NCBI GenBank assembly: GCA_965243625.1
Contig: CBDEVI010000002.1
Location: 2,356,001 to 2,420,000 of the forward strand
Direction of reading: 5' to 3'
Length of the DNA stretch: 64,000 bases
From: JAJECS01 sp965243625
GTDB taxonomy: Bacteria; Chloroflexota; UBA11872
Numbering within the stretch: position 1 is the first letter of the stretch; each line of letters begins with the position of its first letter. This document shows, in pieces, positions 1 to 8,785 of the stretch. A program made the position numbers and the translations under genes. The notes below the pieces were generated by a model, which was not told the DNA's origin, made no database searches, and was given only the letters and a program-made list of their open reading frames with translations.

Positions 1-413
1 CGGGCGCCGTCGGTCGATTGGTAGACCGCCGATCCGATCAGCGCGTACAGCACGCCGCCCAGCGCGAAGTGGCCGCGCACCGTGCCGGAGGCGCTGGTCG
101 GGGCCACGGCCAGGGCCGGCGGCAGCATGATCTGGTTGGGAAAACGCGCGTCGACGAAGCCGTGGGCGTACTGCCGCCCGCCCTCCGCCGGCGCCGTGCC
201 CGCGCCGTAGCCGCCCGTGAGGTCGCCGCTGGTCCAGGCCGCCTCATGCTCGGAGGGAAACTGGGCGTAGGCCCGGGCCGGCCCCGAGATCGGCGGCGGC
301 AGCGACTCGAGGCGTCGCTCGCGCCAGGCCAAGCCGCCGTCGTCGGCCAGCATCAAGCCCGTCCCGTGCAGCACGCAGTCATAGGGGAAGGGGGATCGCC
401 GCGATTCAGGCAT
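1..413 (-). CDS. Phage structural protein, N-terminal part (runs off window)
   Basis: An open frame begins with ATG at 413, directly after the TAG stop of the upstream gene at 414-416, and stays open to the window edge (137 codons read). The product starts MPESRRSPFPYDCVLHGTG and is rich in Gly, Ala and Pro, with a late segment (GHFALGGVLYALIGSAVYQS) that looks like beta-strands of a tail or propeller-like surface protein. I do not recognise a family. Its place as last visible gene of the capsid/connector block suggests a virion or tail component. This is inferred from context only. Confidence 0.55.
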   Translation of the reverse strand, partial: MPESRRSPFPYDCVLHGTGLMLADDGGLAWRERRLESLPPPISGPARAYAQFPSEHEAAWTSGDLTGGYGAGTAPAEGGRQYAHGFVDARFPNQIMLPPALAVAPTSASGTVRGHFALGGVLYALIGSAVYQSTDGA

Positions 414-1220
414 CTACAGCCGCTCCCCGAGTTGCACCCGCCGCACGGACCGGGGCTGGTAGAGCCGGGAAAGTCGCTGAAACTCATGCGCGGCCTCTCG
501 CTGCAGCGAGGCAAAGCGATCCACATCCGCCGCCGCCGCGTCCCGCCGCAGGCGTCGATAGGCGTGAGCCAGCGCCCCCGCCACCACCCAGTCGGCCGGG
601 GCGTCGGTGATGCTCTGGTCGTTGGCCAACGCCTCGTAGGGACGCAGCGCCTCGACCACCAACGCGCCGCCCGGCGCGTGCCCAACCTCCAACCCGAACG
701 GCGACGGGCTTGCGACTGGACGTCGCCTGAGCCGCCACCAATCCACCGCGCGCAGGTGCTCGCCGCGACGCTCCCAAATCTCGACGACCTGCTGGCGTCG
801 AGTGACCCAGGCCGGCAGCGGGAACTGCCGCTGGGCGTCGGCGACCGACGTCACGTCGGCCAACGTTCGGCGCCAGCAGCGCGCCAGTGTGTCGTCAATG
901 GCCTGATGCAGCTCCGCCGGCGAGAGCAGGCGCAGCAGCTCGTAGGCCGCCGTCCCGTCGATGGGCTGCGCGAAGGGCCGATTGACCGTGACCGACCCCG
1001 ACGCCGGATCGTAGACCGTCACGCGGCGGACCTCGCCCGCATTGGCCCCCGCGGTGATGTGCAGCCATGCGCCGGTCCACGCGTCGTCGGACGCGCCGGC
1101 GTCTTGAAGCCGGTCCGGGTCGGCCAGCGCCACGGTGGACCCGCCGCCGGCGACGCCGATCACCGTGCGCATCATCCGCGCGGCCACGGCCTGCCGCAGC
1201 GCCGCTCGCGTGACGCTCAC
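414..1220 (-). CDS. Probable phage head-tail connector / structural protein
   Basis: 268 residues, starting with GTG at 1220 and ending one base before the next ATG, so translation is probably coupled. The middle of the protein (AELHQAIDDTLARCWRR) and the C-terminal helical segment (FASLQREAAHEFQRLSRLY) are typical of soluble virion assembly proteins. The N-terminal half contains a beta-rich stretch (TGAWLHITAGANAGEVRRV) resembling decoration or adaptor domains. No signal peptide or membrane segment is seen. It lies downstream of the major capsid gene on the same strand, where head-completion proteins usually sit. The exact role is inferred from position. Confidence 0.5.
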   Translation of the reverse strand: MSVTRAALRQAVAARMMRTVIGVAGGGSTVALADPDRLQDAGASDDAWTGAWLHITAGANAGEVRRVTVYDPASGSVTVNRPFAQPIDGTAAYELLRLLSPAELHQAIDDTLARCWRRTLADVTSVADAQRQFPLPAWVTRRQQVVEIWERRGEHLRAVDWWRLRRRPVASPSPFGLEVGHAPGGALVVEALRPYEALANDQSITDAPADWVVAGALAHAYRRLRRDAAAADVDRFASLQREAAHEFQRLSRLYQPRSVRRVQLGERL

Positions 1221-1233
1221 GAGCGCCCACCCA

Positions 1234-1461
1234 TCAAGCGTCGCGCCATTGCGGCCGCTGGGCGTCGAGGCGCTCGCTGAAGGCGCTGCCCCGGTCGGCC
1301 AAGCGCCGGCGCTGGCGTTCGAGCGCCGCCTCCGCCGCGTCGGCGGCCTCGCTCGCGTCGGGGGTCACCACCACCACCGGCGAATGCGGCGTCGCGCCGC
1401 GAAACCGGTGCACCAGCCGCGCCCGTCGCTCACGCGGAATCCAGATGATCGGACCAGACAT
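1234..1461 (-). CDS. Small phage-block protein, unknown function
   Basis: 75 residues starting with ATG at 1461, with an AAGGGA-like ribosome site about 8 bases upstream. It is strongly basic at the N-terminus (IPRERRARLVHRFRG) and has an alanine/glutamate-rich predicted helix (SEAADAAEAALERQRRRL). It is separated from the next gene by only 13 bases. The size and position between capsid and connector-like genes suggest a small structural or head-assembly protein. I do not recognise its family. Confidence 0.45.
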   Translation of the reverse strand: MSGPIIWIPRERRARLVHRFRGATPHSPVVVVTPDASEAADAAEAALERQRRRLADRGSAFSERLDAQRPQWRDA

Positions 1462-1508
1462 TCACACGTCCCTTCTTCGCCGGCGCCATGCGGCGCCAGT
1501 CGTCATTC

Positions 1509-1592
1509 CCGTAGGGGCGGCCCTTGTGGCCGCCCGCGATGTGCCCCGCGCCCCTCGCAGGAGGCAGGGGCGGTTCGTGAACCGCCCCTGCA
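1509..1592. repeat. Two GC-rich hairpins of a dispersed palindrome family
   Basis: Between the capsid gene and the 75-residue gene lie two inverted repeats. One is GGGCGGCC/GGCCGCCC with a 5-base loop (about 1515-1535), inside a GTAGGGGC context. The other is CAGGGGCGGTTC/GAACCGCCCCTG with a 2-base centre (1565-1590). The first is preceded by GTCATTCCCG, the start of another repeat family found elsewhere in the window. Either could act as an RNA hairpin after the capsid gene. Confidence 0.7.
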
Positions 1593-1638
1593 CCGGGCCG
1601 AACTCGTGGCAGGCGATCTCGGCCGGGGCTCCCGCGAC

Positions 1639-2493
1639 CTAGCTGCTGGGCGCCGCGGCGTCGAAGTACATCTCCACGCCCCAGGCGTCCTGGTACTCGG
1701 CGTAGCCGTAGTCGGCCACGACGTTGAGCTCCCACGCGCGCAGCGAAGCGTCGCGCTCGCGCTCCACGGCCCAGTCCTTGAAGATCACTAGGACCAGCGC
1801 CTCGCGCGAGAACACGCCGCCCTTGGCGTCGTCTTCGGCATCCACCGACAGGTTCCCGGCCTGAAACAGGTCAACCCCGAAGGCCCGCCCGACCCAGTGG
1901 TTCTCGAGCACCGTCTGCGAAATGCCACTGGGCACCGGGTAGGTGCCGACGGGCGTGATGTCGGCCGCCAGGTCATGCGCCTGGTAGGGATGCAGCACGC
2001 CGTAGTACGGCATGGGCGCCGGCTCGTCGGCGGCGTGCAGCCGCGATACCGCCGCGCGCAGGTGACCCATCGTGATGGACTCGCCGGCCCCGCCCAACGA
2101 GGTGCCGAAGCCGTCGAGCAGCCCCAGCAGGTCCGCGTCGAGCTTCTTGGCCACCGCGTCGCCGAGCACGCGGCCGGCGGCGCGCGCCATGTCCTCGCGC
2201 GCGGTGCGCAGCGCCCGGTCCGTGATCACGATCTGCGCGCCAACCTCGGCCGGCGTGATCGCGACCTTGGTGGTCGCCAGCGTCTGCGGGTTGGTCATGT
2301 CCACGCCCTCGGTGAGGGCGCCGGCCGTGACCGTGCCGAACTTGGGAATCTCCAATGTGTCGCCAGAGCCGCGACTCACGCGGTAGGTGCGCACCAGCGG
2401 CTCCATGACCGTGCGGTGCATCTGGGTCCGGCGCGCTTCGGCGATCACCGTGTCGACGACGTCTCCGATCGAGGCGCCCGTCGTAATCGCCAT
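1639..2493 (-). CDS. Phage major capsid protein
   Basis: 284 residues if it starts at ATG 2493, which has a near-perfect AAAGGAGAG ribosome site just upstream. A longer frame to 2841 exists, but its extra residues are low-complexity Arg/Pro/Gly and lack a ribosome site. The N-terminal arm (TGASIGDVVDTVIAEARRTQ), then IPKFGTVTAG, the central helix region (AGRVLGDAVAKKLDADLLGLL) and the late GVDLFQAGNLSV...AVERERDA...ADYGYAEYQ pattern match coat proteins of the HK97 fold. It forms the virion shell. Unusually, it is 7.5 kb away from the portal and terminase genes rather than beside them. Confidence 0.72.
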   Translation of the reverse strand: MAITTGASIGDVVDTVIAEARRTQMHRTVMEPLVRTYRVSRGSGDTLEIPKFGTVTAGALTEGVDMTNPQTLATTKVAITPAEVGAQIVITDRALRTAREDMARAAGRVLGDAVAKKLDADLLGLLDGFGTSLGGAGESITMGHLRAAVSRLHAADEPAPMPYYGVLHPYQAHDLAADITPVGTYPVPSGISQTVLENHWVGRAFGVDLFQAGNLSVDAEDDAKGGVFSREALVLVIFKDWAVERERDASLRAWELNVVADYGYAEYQDAWGVEMYFDAAAPSS

Positions 2494-2868
2494 GGACTCT
2501 CCTTTCACGCCCCAAGCGGGCGTCGGGGGAGCGATGAAAGCTCGCCGCGCGGATCCGGGAGACGAACCCTTGGGTGCAGGGCGTCCCGAAGGCGGCGACC
2601 GGGGCACCGGGCCGGACTCCTGCCGGTGATGCCGCCGGACCGCCGCCTTCCAGCCGCGCGGAAGCGTGCGGCGCCCGTCGATCGGGACGCCGGAGCGCCG
2701 GCGCCGGTCCACACGGGCGTCCATCCGCCTTGCGAGGCGCGTCCGCCGCCTGCGGGCCGGCCCGGCGGCGCCGGGCGCCGACCGAGGCGCACACCCACGG
2801 GACCCACTCGCGCGGCTCCGGGTCCGGAGCGCCGGGCGCATCCGCGTGCGTGCTTACACAGAGAACTC

Positions 2869-2888
2869 TACGTTACTATAGTAACGTA
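2869..2888. promoter_or_regulatory. Perfect 20-bp palindrome, putative phage operator
   Basis: TACGTTACTATAGTAACGTA reads the same on both strands. It lies about 375 bases upstream of the capsid start in an AT-rich island within GC-rich DNA. A near copy (GTTACAATAGTAAC) lies 70-85 bases upstream of the portal gene at 13663-13676. A shared symmetric site before both phage blocks is what one repressor or activator binding both would leave. No regulator gene is visible in the window. Confidence 0.5.
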
Positions 2889-2969
2889 TGCAAATGGAGT
2901 ACGGCAGGGTCGCAGGTAATTCTCGCGCCAATGAGGCGTCGGCAAGCCGTCGCCGGTGCCTCGTCAGAC

Positions 2970-3042
2970 GTAGGGGCAGGTTTGAAACCTGCCCCTACCC
3001 GGAAAGTATGTTCGGTGGCCCACGCTGCGTGCAGCGTGGGAG
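2970..3042. repeat. Two long hairpins (GTAGGGGCAGG and CCCACGCTGC families)
   Basis: Bases 2970-2998 form a 14-bp perfect stem (GTAGGGGCAGGTTT / AAACCTGCCCCTAC) around a single G. Bases 3015-3042 form a CCCACGCTGC/GCAGCGTGGG stem preceded by GGTGG. The second type recurs at 17861, 20376, 30645, 48836 and 48886. They are dispersed non-coding palindromes, not specific to this gene. Confidence 0.8.
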
Positions 3043-3154
3043 TGCCCCTTCGGGCCGGGACGGGCAGTTCGCAAGCCGGCCTACCTGGACGGCGAGGGCC
3101 TAATCGATTGATGCTGTTATACTATCGTTCCGATATCACCTACCGGGAAGCACC

Positions 3155-3397
3155 ATGCGGCAGGTAGCGTTGCGGGGAATCCCTGACGATCTGCACCGTG
3201 AGCTGAAGGCGGCGGCAGCGCGCAACCATCGCAGCCTGAACGGCGAGATCCTGGCGCGCCTTACGGCTTCCGTACGCCCCGGTACCGCAGACGTCACGGC
3301 ACTGCTGGCGCGGATTCGACAGCGGCACGAGACTCTGGGCCCGATCGACCTCAGCGAGGCGACACTGCGGGAGTTGCGAAACGCCGGTCGCCTGTGA
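3155..3397 (+). CDS. Ribbon-helix-helix antitoxin (FitA/VapB-like)
   Basis: 80 residues. The N-terminus (RQVALRGIPDDLHRELKAAAARNHRSLNGEILARL) is a classic ribbon-helix-helix DNA-binding domain of about 40 residues. The C-terminal tail (IDLSEATLRELRNAGRL) would be the toxin-binding part. It should neutralise the PIN toxin encoded next and repress its own promoter. A GGGAAG ribosome site and a TATACT -10-like box at 3118-3123 precede it. The stop codon overlaps the toxin start by 4 bases. It lies inside the non-phage segment between the two phage blocks. Confidence 0.85.
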   Translation: MRQVALRGIPDDLHRELKAAAARNHRSLNGEILARLTASVRPGTADVTALLARIRQRHETLGPIDLSEATLRELRNAGRL

Positions 3398-3792
3398 TCG
3401 TGGTCGACACGAACATCATGGTCTACCTGCTCATCGGCGGCCCGAGCGGGCCTGACGCAACGCAGCTCCTGGAGCGGGAACCCCTGTGGGCGGCGCCCGG
3501 AATCCTGCTCAGCGAGCTGCGCAACGCGCTGGTGGGCTTCGTGCGACGGGACGCGCTGTCGCCGGAGCATGCTGAGGTGATGTGCGCGGACGCGGTGGAG
3601 GTGCTGGGGGATCGTGTGTTCACGGTTCCGAGCAGTGACGTTTTGGACACCGCGTTGGCCTGTGGACTGAGCGCCTATGACGCCGAGTTCGTGGTCTTGG
3701 CACGCCAACTAGACGTGCCTCTGGTGACCGCTGACCGAGAGATCCTGCGTTCGGCGGCGGACGTGGCCGTCTCCCTGGTCGACCGGTCGTAG
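3394..3792 (+). CDS. vapC: PIN-domain toxin (VapC-like ribonuclease)
   Basis: 132 residues, GTG start at 3394 overlapping the antitoxin stop. The acidic PIN residues are all visible: D5 in VVDTN, the Glu of LSELRN, the Asp of SAYDAEFVVLA and the Asp of TADREIL. The family cleaves structured RNAs, often initiator tRNA or rRNA, in a Mg-dependent way and is held in check by the cognate ribbon-helix-helix protein. The arrangement is a complete, probably functional type II toxin-antitoxin module that could stabilise the surrounding phage-flanked segment. Confidence 0.87.
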   Translation: MIVVDTNIMVYLLIGGPSGPDATQLLEREPLWAAPGILLSELRNALVGFVRRDALSPEHAEVMCADAVEVLGDRVFTVPSSDVLDTALACGLSAYDAEFVVLARQLDVPLVTADREILRSAADVAVSLVDRS

Positions 3793-3812
3793 CGATCCCG
3801 AGCCGAGCACCA

Positions 3813-5267
3813 ATGCAACCCCAGAACCTGCTCGTCATCATGTCCGACGAGCACAACGCGCGCATGCTCGGCTGCGCCGGGCATCCCGTGGTCCAGACGC
3901 CGCATCTCGACGCGCTGGCGGCCCGCGGCACGCGCTTCACCAACGCCTCGTGCAACATCCCCATCTGCGTGCCGTCGCGGGCGAGCTTCCTCACCGGGCG
4001 CTATGGCCACGAGATCGGCGCGTGGGACAACGCCATGCCCTACACCGGCGGCGCGGCGCCAAGCTGGGGCCATCGGCTGGGCGCCCACGGCCACCAGGTC
4101 ACCACCATCGGCAAGCTGCACTACCGCAACACGCGCGACGACATTGGCTTGCCGGACCAGCGCCGGCCCATGCACGTGATGTTCGAGCGCGGCGACGCGT
4201 TTGGCTCGATTCGCTGGAACATGCCGCGCGCGCGCCGCCAGCTCGAGAACGTTCACGCCGCCGGGCCGGGCGATTCGGAATACCTGCGCTACGACGCCAC
4301 CATCGCCGACGAGGCCTGCGCCTGGCTGCGCGAGGAGTCTGGACGGCACACAAATCCCTGGTGCCTCTTCGTCTCCTTCACGTTGCCGCACTTTCCCCTG
4401 ATCGCGCCGCCGTCCGACTTCGCGCGCTATCCACTGCACGACGTTCCACTGCCGATCCAGTGGCACCCCGACGAGTGGCCGGATCATCCGCACGTGTCGG
4501 CGTTCCGCGAGGCGCGGATATTCACGCCCGACGACTTCCCGGGCGAGGAGCCCACGCGCCGCGCCATCGCCGCCTACCTGGGCATGTGCACCTACCTCGA
4601 CCGGCAGATCGGTCGCGTGCTGGGCGCGCTGGAGGCGTGCGGCCTGACCGACAGCACCCGCGTGATCTACACCAGCGACCACGGCGAGACCCTGGGCGAC
4701 TACGGGCTCTGGGGCAAGAGCGTGATGTATGACAGCGCGGTGGCCGCGCCGCTGATCCTGGCCGGACCCGACGTGCCAATGGGCGCGGTGCGCGACGTGA
4801 GCGTCTCGCTGGTCGACGCCTTTCCGACCATTTGCGAGGGGGTTGGCGTGCCGCTCGAAGCCGCCGATGCCGACCTGCCCGGCATGTCGCTGTGGCCGCT
4901 GGCCCGGGGCGAGGGGCCGGCGTCGCGCACGACGTTCGCCGAATACCACGCCAGCGGGTCGGTGTCGGGCGCGTTCATGCTGCGCGACGAGCGGTGGAAG
5001 TACGTGCACTATCACGGCTTTCCGCCGCAACTCTTCGACCTGGCGAACGACCCGGAAGAGCGTCACGACCTGGCGGGCGATCCGGCGTACGCAGGCGATC
5101 TGCGGCGCTTCGAGGCGCAGCTGCGCACGATCGTCGATCCCGAGGCCGTGGATGCCGAAGCCAAGGCGGCCCAGCGCCGGCTGGTGGAGCGCAGCGGCGG
5201 CGAGGCCGCCGTCCGCGCCGCCGGCCCGCAGATCAACTTCACCCGGGCGCCGGAGCAATTCCGGTAG
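3813..5267 (+). CDS. Type I sulfatase (arylsulfatase/choline-sulfatase-like)
   Basis: 484 residues. The N-terminus (LLVIMSDEHNARMLGCAG) carries the metal-binding acidic residues. The activation motif CVPSRASFLTG has Cys52, expected to be converted to formylglycine. The later HGETLGDYGLWGK segment and the C-terminal DLANDPEERHDLAGDP are hallmark sulfatase regions. It should hydrolyse sulfate esters, but the substrate is not evident. There is no signal peptide, so it is probably cytoplasmic. It starts 20 bases after the toxin gene. No formylglycine-generating or anaerobic maturase gene is in the window, so maturation must come from elsewhere. Confidence 0.9.
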   Translation: MQPQNLLVIMSDEHNARMLGCAGHPVVQTPHLDALAARGTRFTNASCNIPICVPSRASFLTGRYGHEIGAWDNAMPYTGGAAPSWGHRLGAHGHQVTTIGKLHYRNTRDDIGLPDQRRPMHVMFERGDAFGSIRWNMPRARRQLENVHAAGPGDSEYLRYDATIADEACAWLREESGRHTNPWCLFVSFTLPHFPLIAPPSDFARYPLHDVPLPIQWHPDEWPDHPHVSAFREARIFTPDDFPGEEPTRRAIAAYLGMCTYLDRQIGRVLGALEACGLTDSTRVIYTSDHGETLGDYGLWGKSVMYDSAVAAPLILAGPDVPMGAVRDVSVSLVDAFPTICEGVGVPLEAADADLPGMSLWPLARGEGPASRTTFAEYHASGSVSGAFMLRDERWKYVHYHGFPPQLFDLANDPEERHDLAGDPAYAGDLRRFEAQLRTIVDPEAVDAEAKAAQRRLVERSGGEAAVRAAGPQINFTRAPEQFR

Positions 5268-5464
5268 GCGAGAAGCGTGCCGAACCGGGCGCCACGCTCG
5301 CACGCCGCCGGCGCCGCACACGAGGTCCAGCACCAGGAGCGCCGGTGTCGGCGGATTCGATGCGACGTGAGGCCGGCCGCTGTAGCCTCAACGGCCCACC
5401 ACGTTCGCTCGACCACTCAATCCGCGCCCATGCACCCTGACACGATCCGCCCCATCACCTGACG

Positions 5465-6889
5465 ATGGGAATCGCTGTCGGACAAGCGGTGGGTTGGACG
5501 GCGCGGCTGCTGCTACTGGGCGCGATCGGCTTCTGGTGGGGTGGCTACGTCGCAACCCACCTGTTCAGCCTCGCATTCCCGGCGGTGCTTCCGCCCTGGG
5601 ACCCCACCCTGGGCCGTCTGGATGCCGACAACGAAGGCACGATTGCGAACTCGGTGTCGGCTGCCGGCTTGGCGTGCGTCACGGCGCTTGCGCTTGCCGC
5701 GGCCGCCGTCAGCTTCCGCCGCTCGACCGGCTGGATTGCGGTCGGCGGATGGGCCGCGCTGACCCTGACGACCGCGGTCCTGACCTTCGAGGAGCTGGCC
5801 GAGTTCAAGGACCGCGGACCGATTTCGCTCTTCGATCAGGCCGGACGCACCGGCCTGCCGTGGCCCGTGCTGGTGAGTCCGCTGGTCGCCGTTTTCGTGC
5901 TGGCGATGTGGCTCTTCGTCCGCAAGGGTCTGAGCGCGCGGGCGGCCCGCGCTCCGCTGACGCTTGGCATTGCCTGCTGGGTGTTTGCGCTCGTGCAGGA
6001 GGCGATCGGGCGCTGGATGCCCACCGGTGGAGCGGTGACGCTGGGGTACGTGCTCGAAGAAACCGCGGAGTTCAGCGGCACCCTGCTGATCGGGCTCAGC
6101 GCGGTCGGCGTGCTGCGCCATGGCCGCCCGCCGCCGTATCCCCTCTTCGGCGGTCGCTGGCGTCGGTCGCTTGTCGGGTCGATCGCGGCGCTGGCCATTC
6201 TCGGAAGCCTGGCGCTCGCGTTTCTCTTCCGTGCGCCGCTGATCGAGGCGCTGGCCCCCTACACGCGTTCCGGCGCCTTCGAGGTGACCCTCGGCCGCCA
6301 GGAAGCCGTGGTCCAGGGATTCCGCATGCCGGCCACGCCCGTGCAGAGCCTCGGGCTCCTGCTCTTCAACTGCGAGTGGGCAGGTCACGGGGGAGCGGTC
6401 ACGGTGCGCGTCACGCCCCTCGACGCGCCCGACCGCACCCTTGCCGAGGGGTCGATCGAGGTCCCGGTGGGCGACTGTCCGCGCTGGAAAATGATTGAGC
6501 TCCAACCGCCGCTCAGCGCCGCTGAGGGCCAGCCGCTGGCCGCGCAAGTCGCGGCCGATGTCGCGCCCGGCGCGGCGCTTGGCGTTGGCCTGACCAATGG
6601 CCACCGCTACGAGGACGGTCGGCTCTGGATCAACGGCGAGTTGGCCTGGCCGGATCAAAACCTGGAGTTTGTCGCCTACAGCGCGCCCGAGGCAACGCTC
6701 AGCAAGCTGGCCGCGATTTGGCGGCTCCTCACCACCGACGCACGCTGGTGGCTGCTGGTGGCGGACGTGGTCGTCGCGCTGACGGCGATCACGCTGATCC
6801 CACTCGTCCTCGTGGAGAGCGTTCGACCAGGGCCGCCTGGTTTCGGGCTGTTCGCGGGACGCCGAAAGGGGCGTCAGCCGCGGGAGTGA
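5465..6889 (+). CDS. Polytopic membrane protein with extracytoplasmic domain, unknown
   Basis: 474 residues. About six hydrophobic helices fill residues 10-245 (for example LLLLGAIGFWWGG and GSIAALAILGSLALAFLF). These are followed by a soluble, beta-rich domain of about 170 residues and a last helix near residue 430 (WWLLVADVVVALTAITLIPLVLV) with a basic tail. The soluble domain contains the pair FNCEW...GDCPRW, whose two cysteines could form a disulfide outside the cell. I do not recognise the family. It converges with a membrane glycosyltransferase on the opposite strand, so a cell-envelope role is possible but not shown. Confidence 0.7.
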   Translation: MGIAVGQAVGWTARLLLLGAIGFWWGGYVATHLFSLAFPAVLPPWDPTLGRLDADNEGTIANSVSAAGLACVTALALAAAAVSFRRSTGWIAVGGWAALTLTTAVLTFEELAEFKDRGPISLFDQAGRTGLPWPVLVSPLVAVFVLAMWLFVRKGLSARAARAPLTLGIACWVFALVQEAIGRWMPTGGAVTLGYVLEETAEFSGTLLIGLSAVGVLRHGRPPPYPLFGGRWRRSLVGSIAALAILGSLALAFLFRAPLIEALAPYTRSGAFEVTLGRQEAVVQGFRMPATPVQSLGLLLFNCEWAGHGGAVTVRVTPLDAPDRTLAEGSIEVPVGDCPRWKMIELQPPLSAAEGQPLAAQVAADVAPGAALGVGLTNGHRYEDGRLWINGELAWPDQNLEFVAYSAPEATLSKLAAIWRLLTTDARWWLLVADVVVALTAITLIPLVLVESVRPGPPGFGLFAGRRKGRQPRE

Positions 6890-6923
6890 ATAACCCCTGG
6901 CGCGGCCCAAACTCCCCCGTCGT

Positions 6924-8381
6924 TCAGCCGCTGCGACGGCGCCCGCCGGCGCCGCGGGTCTCGATCGCCCAGGCAAGCCCGAGAACCACCAGCAGTCCCA
7001 CCGCCAGCACCGCGATCGTCCATGGACCCAGCCGGTGCACCACGAAGAGATCGGGCCCTATCAGTCCGTCGACCCACTGGCGGGCCAGCCGCAGGTGGGC
7101 GCCAATCAGTGAGAAGTGGGGATTCCACTCGATCTGCTCCGGGCGCGCCCCGTGGTCCCAGAGATTGCGCCAGCCCGACTGGTAGTCGAACAGCACGCCC
7201 AGCACCGACAGGCCGGTCGACCACGCGGCGAGGCCAAGCGTCGCCAGGCGCATGCCCAGCGTCGCCGACGCCGACTGCATCGCCAGACCCACGCCGAGCG
7301 CCAGGAACGGCGTGACGGTGGTGAGATATCGAGGTCCCCAGGAGACGCCGCCGAACCAGTCGTCGAATGACCCATAGCCGATGACCGCCAGCACGGTCAG
7401 CGCCAGCATGACCAGCCAGACCGGCCGACGCGACGTCGCGCCGAGGATCCCCCACAGCCCCACGGCGGCGACGGGCATGAAGACCAGCAGCCCAAAGCTG
7501 GGACTGGCCAGCACGCCGAAGATGCCGATGTAGGCGCGGTCCGTCTGCCAGAGGATCGACGCCGTCCGATAGCCCACATCGAGGAAGTCGCCGCTTCGAT
7601 AGAGGTTCCAGAGCCCGATGCCCGGGACGGCCACGACGGCCCACACCCCGGCAAACGCCAGCCCGCGGGTCAGACCGACGCGCGACAACCGTCTCTCGCT
7701 CAGCAGGCTCAACACACCGACCGCGGGCGCCAGGACCACGAACTCCGGACGCGTCAGCGCGGCAAGTCCTGTGAGGCCGCCGGCAACGGCCCAGACTCCG
7801 GCTCCTGAGCGCGAGCCGGTGACCGCGACAAACGCCAACACGCTGAACAGCGCGGCGAGCGGGATGTTGGCGAGCCCCTGGGCATAGACCCAGAGGGGGC
7901 TGGCAAACGCCAGCACCAGCGCCGCCGCGGCGGCGGTGCGGGGTCGCAGGCCAAGATTGCGCCCCAGCAGAAACGTTGCGCCCACCAACAGGGCGGCGAT
8001 GGTCGGCCCATAGAGCAACGCCGCCACCGGCCGCACCGCGCTCGGCTGGGGAAACGTCGACGACGGGGGCGGTGGCCGCGAGTTGGTCCAGCGCGCAAGG
8101 AGCTCGGCCGGCGACATCCCCACCCACGACAGCAGGCCGTAGCGACTGGTGGTCCGGTCCATCGACGGGTGCCGCAGCGTCAGCAGCTGCTCGCGAGGAA
8201 ACGGCTGCTCGCCGGACAAGTCGGGGCTGCCGGATTCGACCAGCGCCCGGGCCGAGGCGTAGTTGGTGATCTCGTCCACGCTGTAGGCATGCGCGCCCGA
8301 GGAAAGCGCATAGAACAAGCCCGCCAGCAGCACCAGCACCGCCGCGCGAGCCACGTCAAGTCGCGGCGAGCGCGGCTCCAT
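6924..8381 (-). CDS. Membrane glycosyltransferase, GT39/ArnT-like
   Basis: 485 residues from ATG 8381; a longer frame reaches 8471 but the added residues lack family character. The protein is a multi-spanning integral membrane enzyme with about 11-12 helices. The first extracytoplasmic loop after helix 1 contains SVDEITNYASARALVESGSPDL. This acidic DE motif is the catalytic signature of GT-C enzymes that use polyprenyl-phosphate sugars. The later GVSWGPRYLTTVTPFLALG matches the conserved WGPRYL region of this group. It probably transfers a sugar to a lipid or protein on the outer face. A polyprenol-phosphate mannose synthase is encoded at 13.8 kb and could supply its donor. Confidence 0.75.
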   Translation of the reverse strand: MEPRSPRLDVARAAVLVLLAGLFYALSSGAHAYSVDEITNYASARALVESGSPDLSGEQPFPREQLLTLRHPSMDRTTSRYGLLSWVGMSPAELLARWTNSRPPPPSSTFPQPSAVRPVAALLYGPTIAALLVGATFLLGRNLGLRPRTAAAAALVLAFASPLWVYAQGLANIPLAALFSVLAFVAVTGSRSGAGVWAVAGGLTGLAALTRPEFVVLAPAVGVLSLLSERRLSRVGLTRGLAFAGVWAVVAVPGIGLWNLYRSGDFLDVGYRTASILWQTDRAYIGIFGVLASPSFGLLVFMPVAAVGLWGILGATSRRPVWLVMLALTVLAVIGYGSFDDWFGGVSWGPRYLTTVTPFLALGVGLAMQSASATLGMRLATLGLAAWSTGLSVLGVLFDYQSGWRNLWDHGARPEQIEWNPHFSLIGAHLRLARQWVDGLIGPDLFVVHRLGPWTIAVLAVGLLVVLGLAWAIETRGAGGRRRSG

Positions 8382-8692
8382 AGCGCCACCGCGGGGGCTC
8401 GCGTCAACGGGCGGCCGATTCAAGCTCCGCCATCGCGCCGCCAGCGTGACCGTGCGCCCGGAGACCAACATGCCGCGCGGAATCGCTCGCGCAAACGGGA
8501 GTCGAATCGAATTGTCGCCGCAACCGACGGTGCGACTGAGTATGGCCGCGCCCGGTCCGCGCTCGCCAGCGCGACGCGGAGACGTCCACCGATCCCCTGC
8601 GCTCCGGCTCGCGGACCGGTTTCACCCGCGCGCCCGAGCAGCCTCCGCAGATGCCCCGCGATCGACGGCCCCAGTTCGGCAGCCGATCTAAT
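8382..8692. other. Intergenic, no gene seen
   Basis: Divergent gap between the membrane glycosyltransferase (minus) and the Fic gene (plus). I see no coding frame with family character and no RNA structure here. The right end passes into the palindromic promoter element at 8693. Confidence 0.4.
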
Positions 8693-8753
8693 GGAATATC
8701 ACATTGCCCCAATGGATTATTCCCTTGACAGCCGCGAAACTTCGAATCATCCT
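8693..8753 (+). promoter_or_regulatory. Palindromic operator plus -35 box upstream of Fic gene
   Basis: A 31-base interrupted palindrome (GGAATA at 8693, inner arms CATTG/CAATG, closing TATTCC at 8723) is followed after one base by TTGACA (8725-8730). A 17-base spacer would put the -10 at 8748-8753 (CATCCT, a weak match). A nearly identical element with the same spacing to TTGACC occurs on the minus strand at 31931-31894. The Fic gene starts 32 bases further on, with GGTGG as its ribosome site. Confidence 0.55.
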
Positions 8754-8785
8754 TGACCAGAAGGGGCTGATGTCTTGGTGGATGC

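Larger units (their letters stand above)
2494..3154. other. Intergenic, no supported gene (capsid upstream region)
   Basis: 661 bases with no frame I can support as coding. The stretch 2494-2841 is open in several frames but gives low-complexity Arg/Gly/Pro peptides. A scaffold or head-protease gene would be expected before a capsid gene, and none is recognisable. The rest holds a perfect 20-base palindrome, two long hairpins and, at 3118-3123, a TATACT box that could be the -10 of the toxin-antitoxin promoter at 3155. Confidence 0.5.

Noticed and set aside
2494..2841. Possible N-terminal extension or scaffold/protease part of the capsid protein
   Set aside because: The residues are low-complexity, and the ATG at 2493 has a strong ribosome site.
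3675..5333. 552-codon open frame opposite the sulfatase
   Set aside because: Composition is that of an antisense shadow; the plus strand carries all sulfatase motifs.
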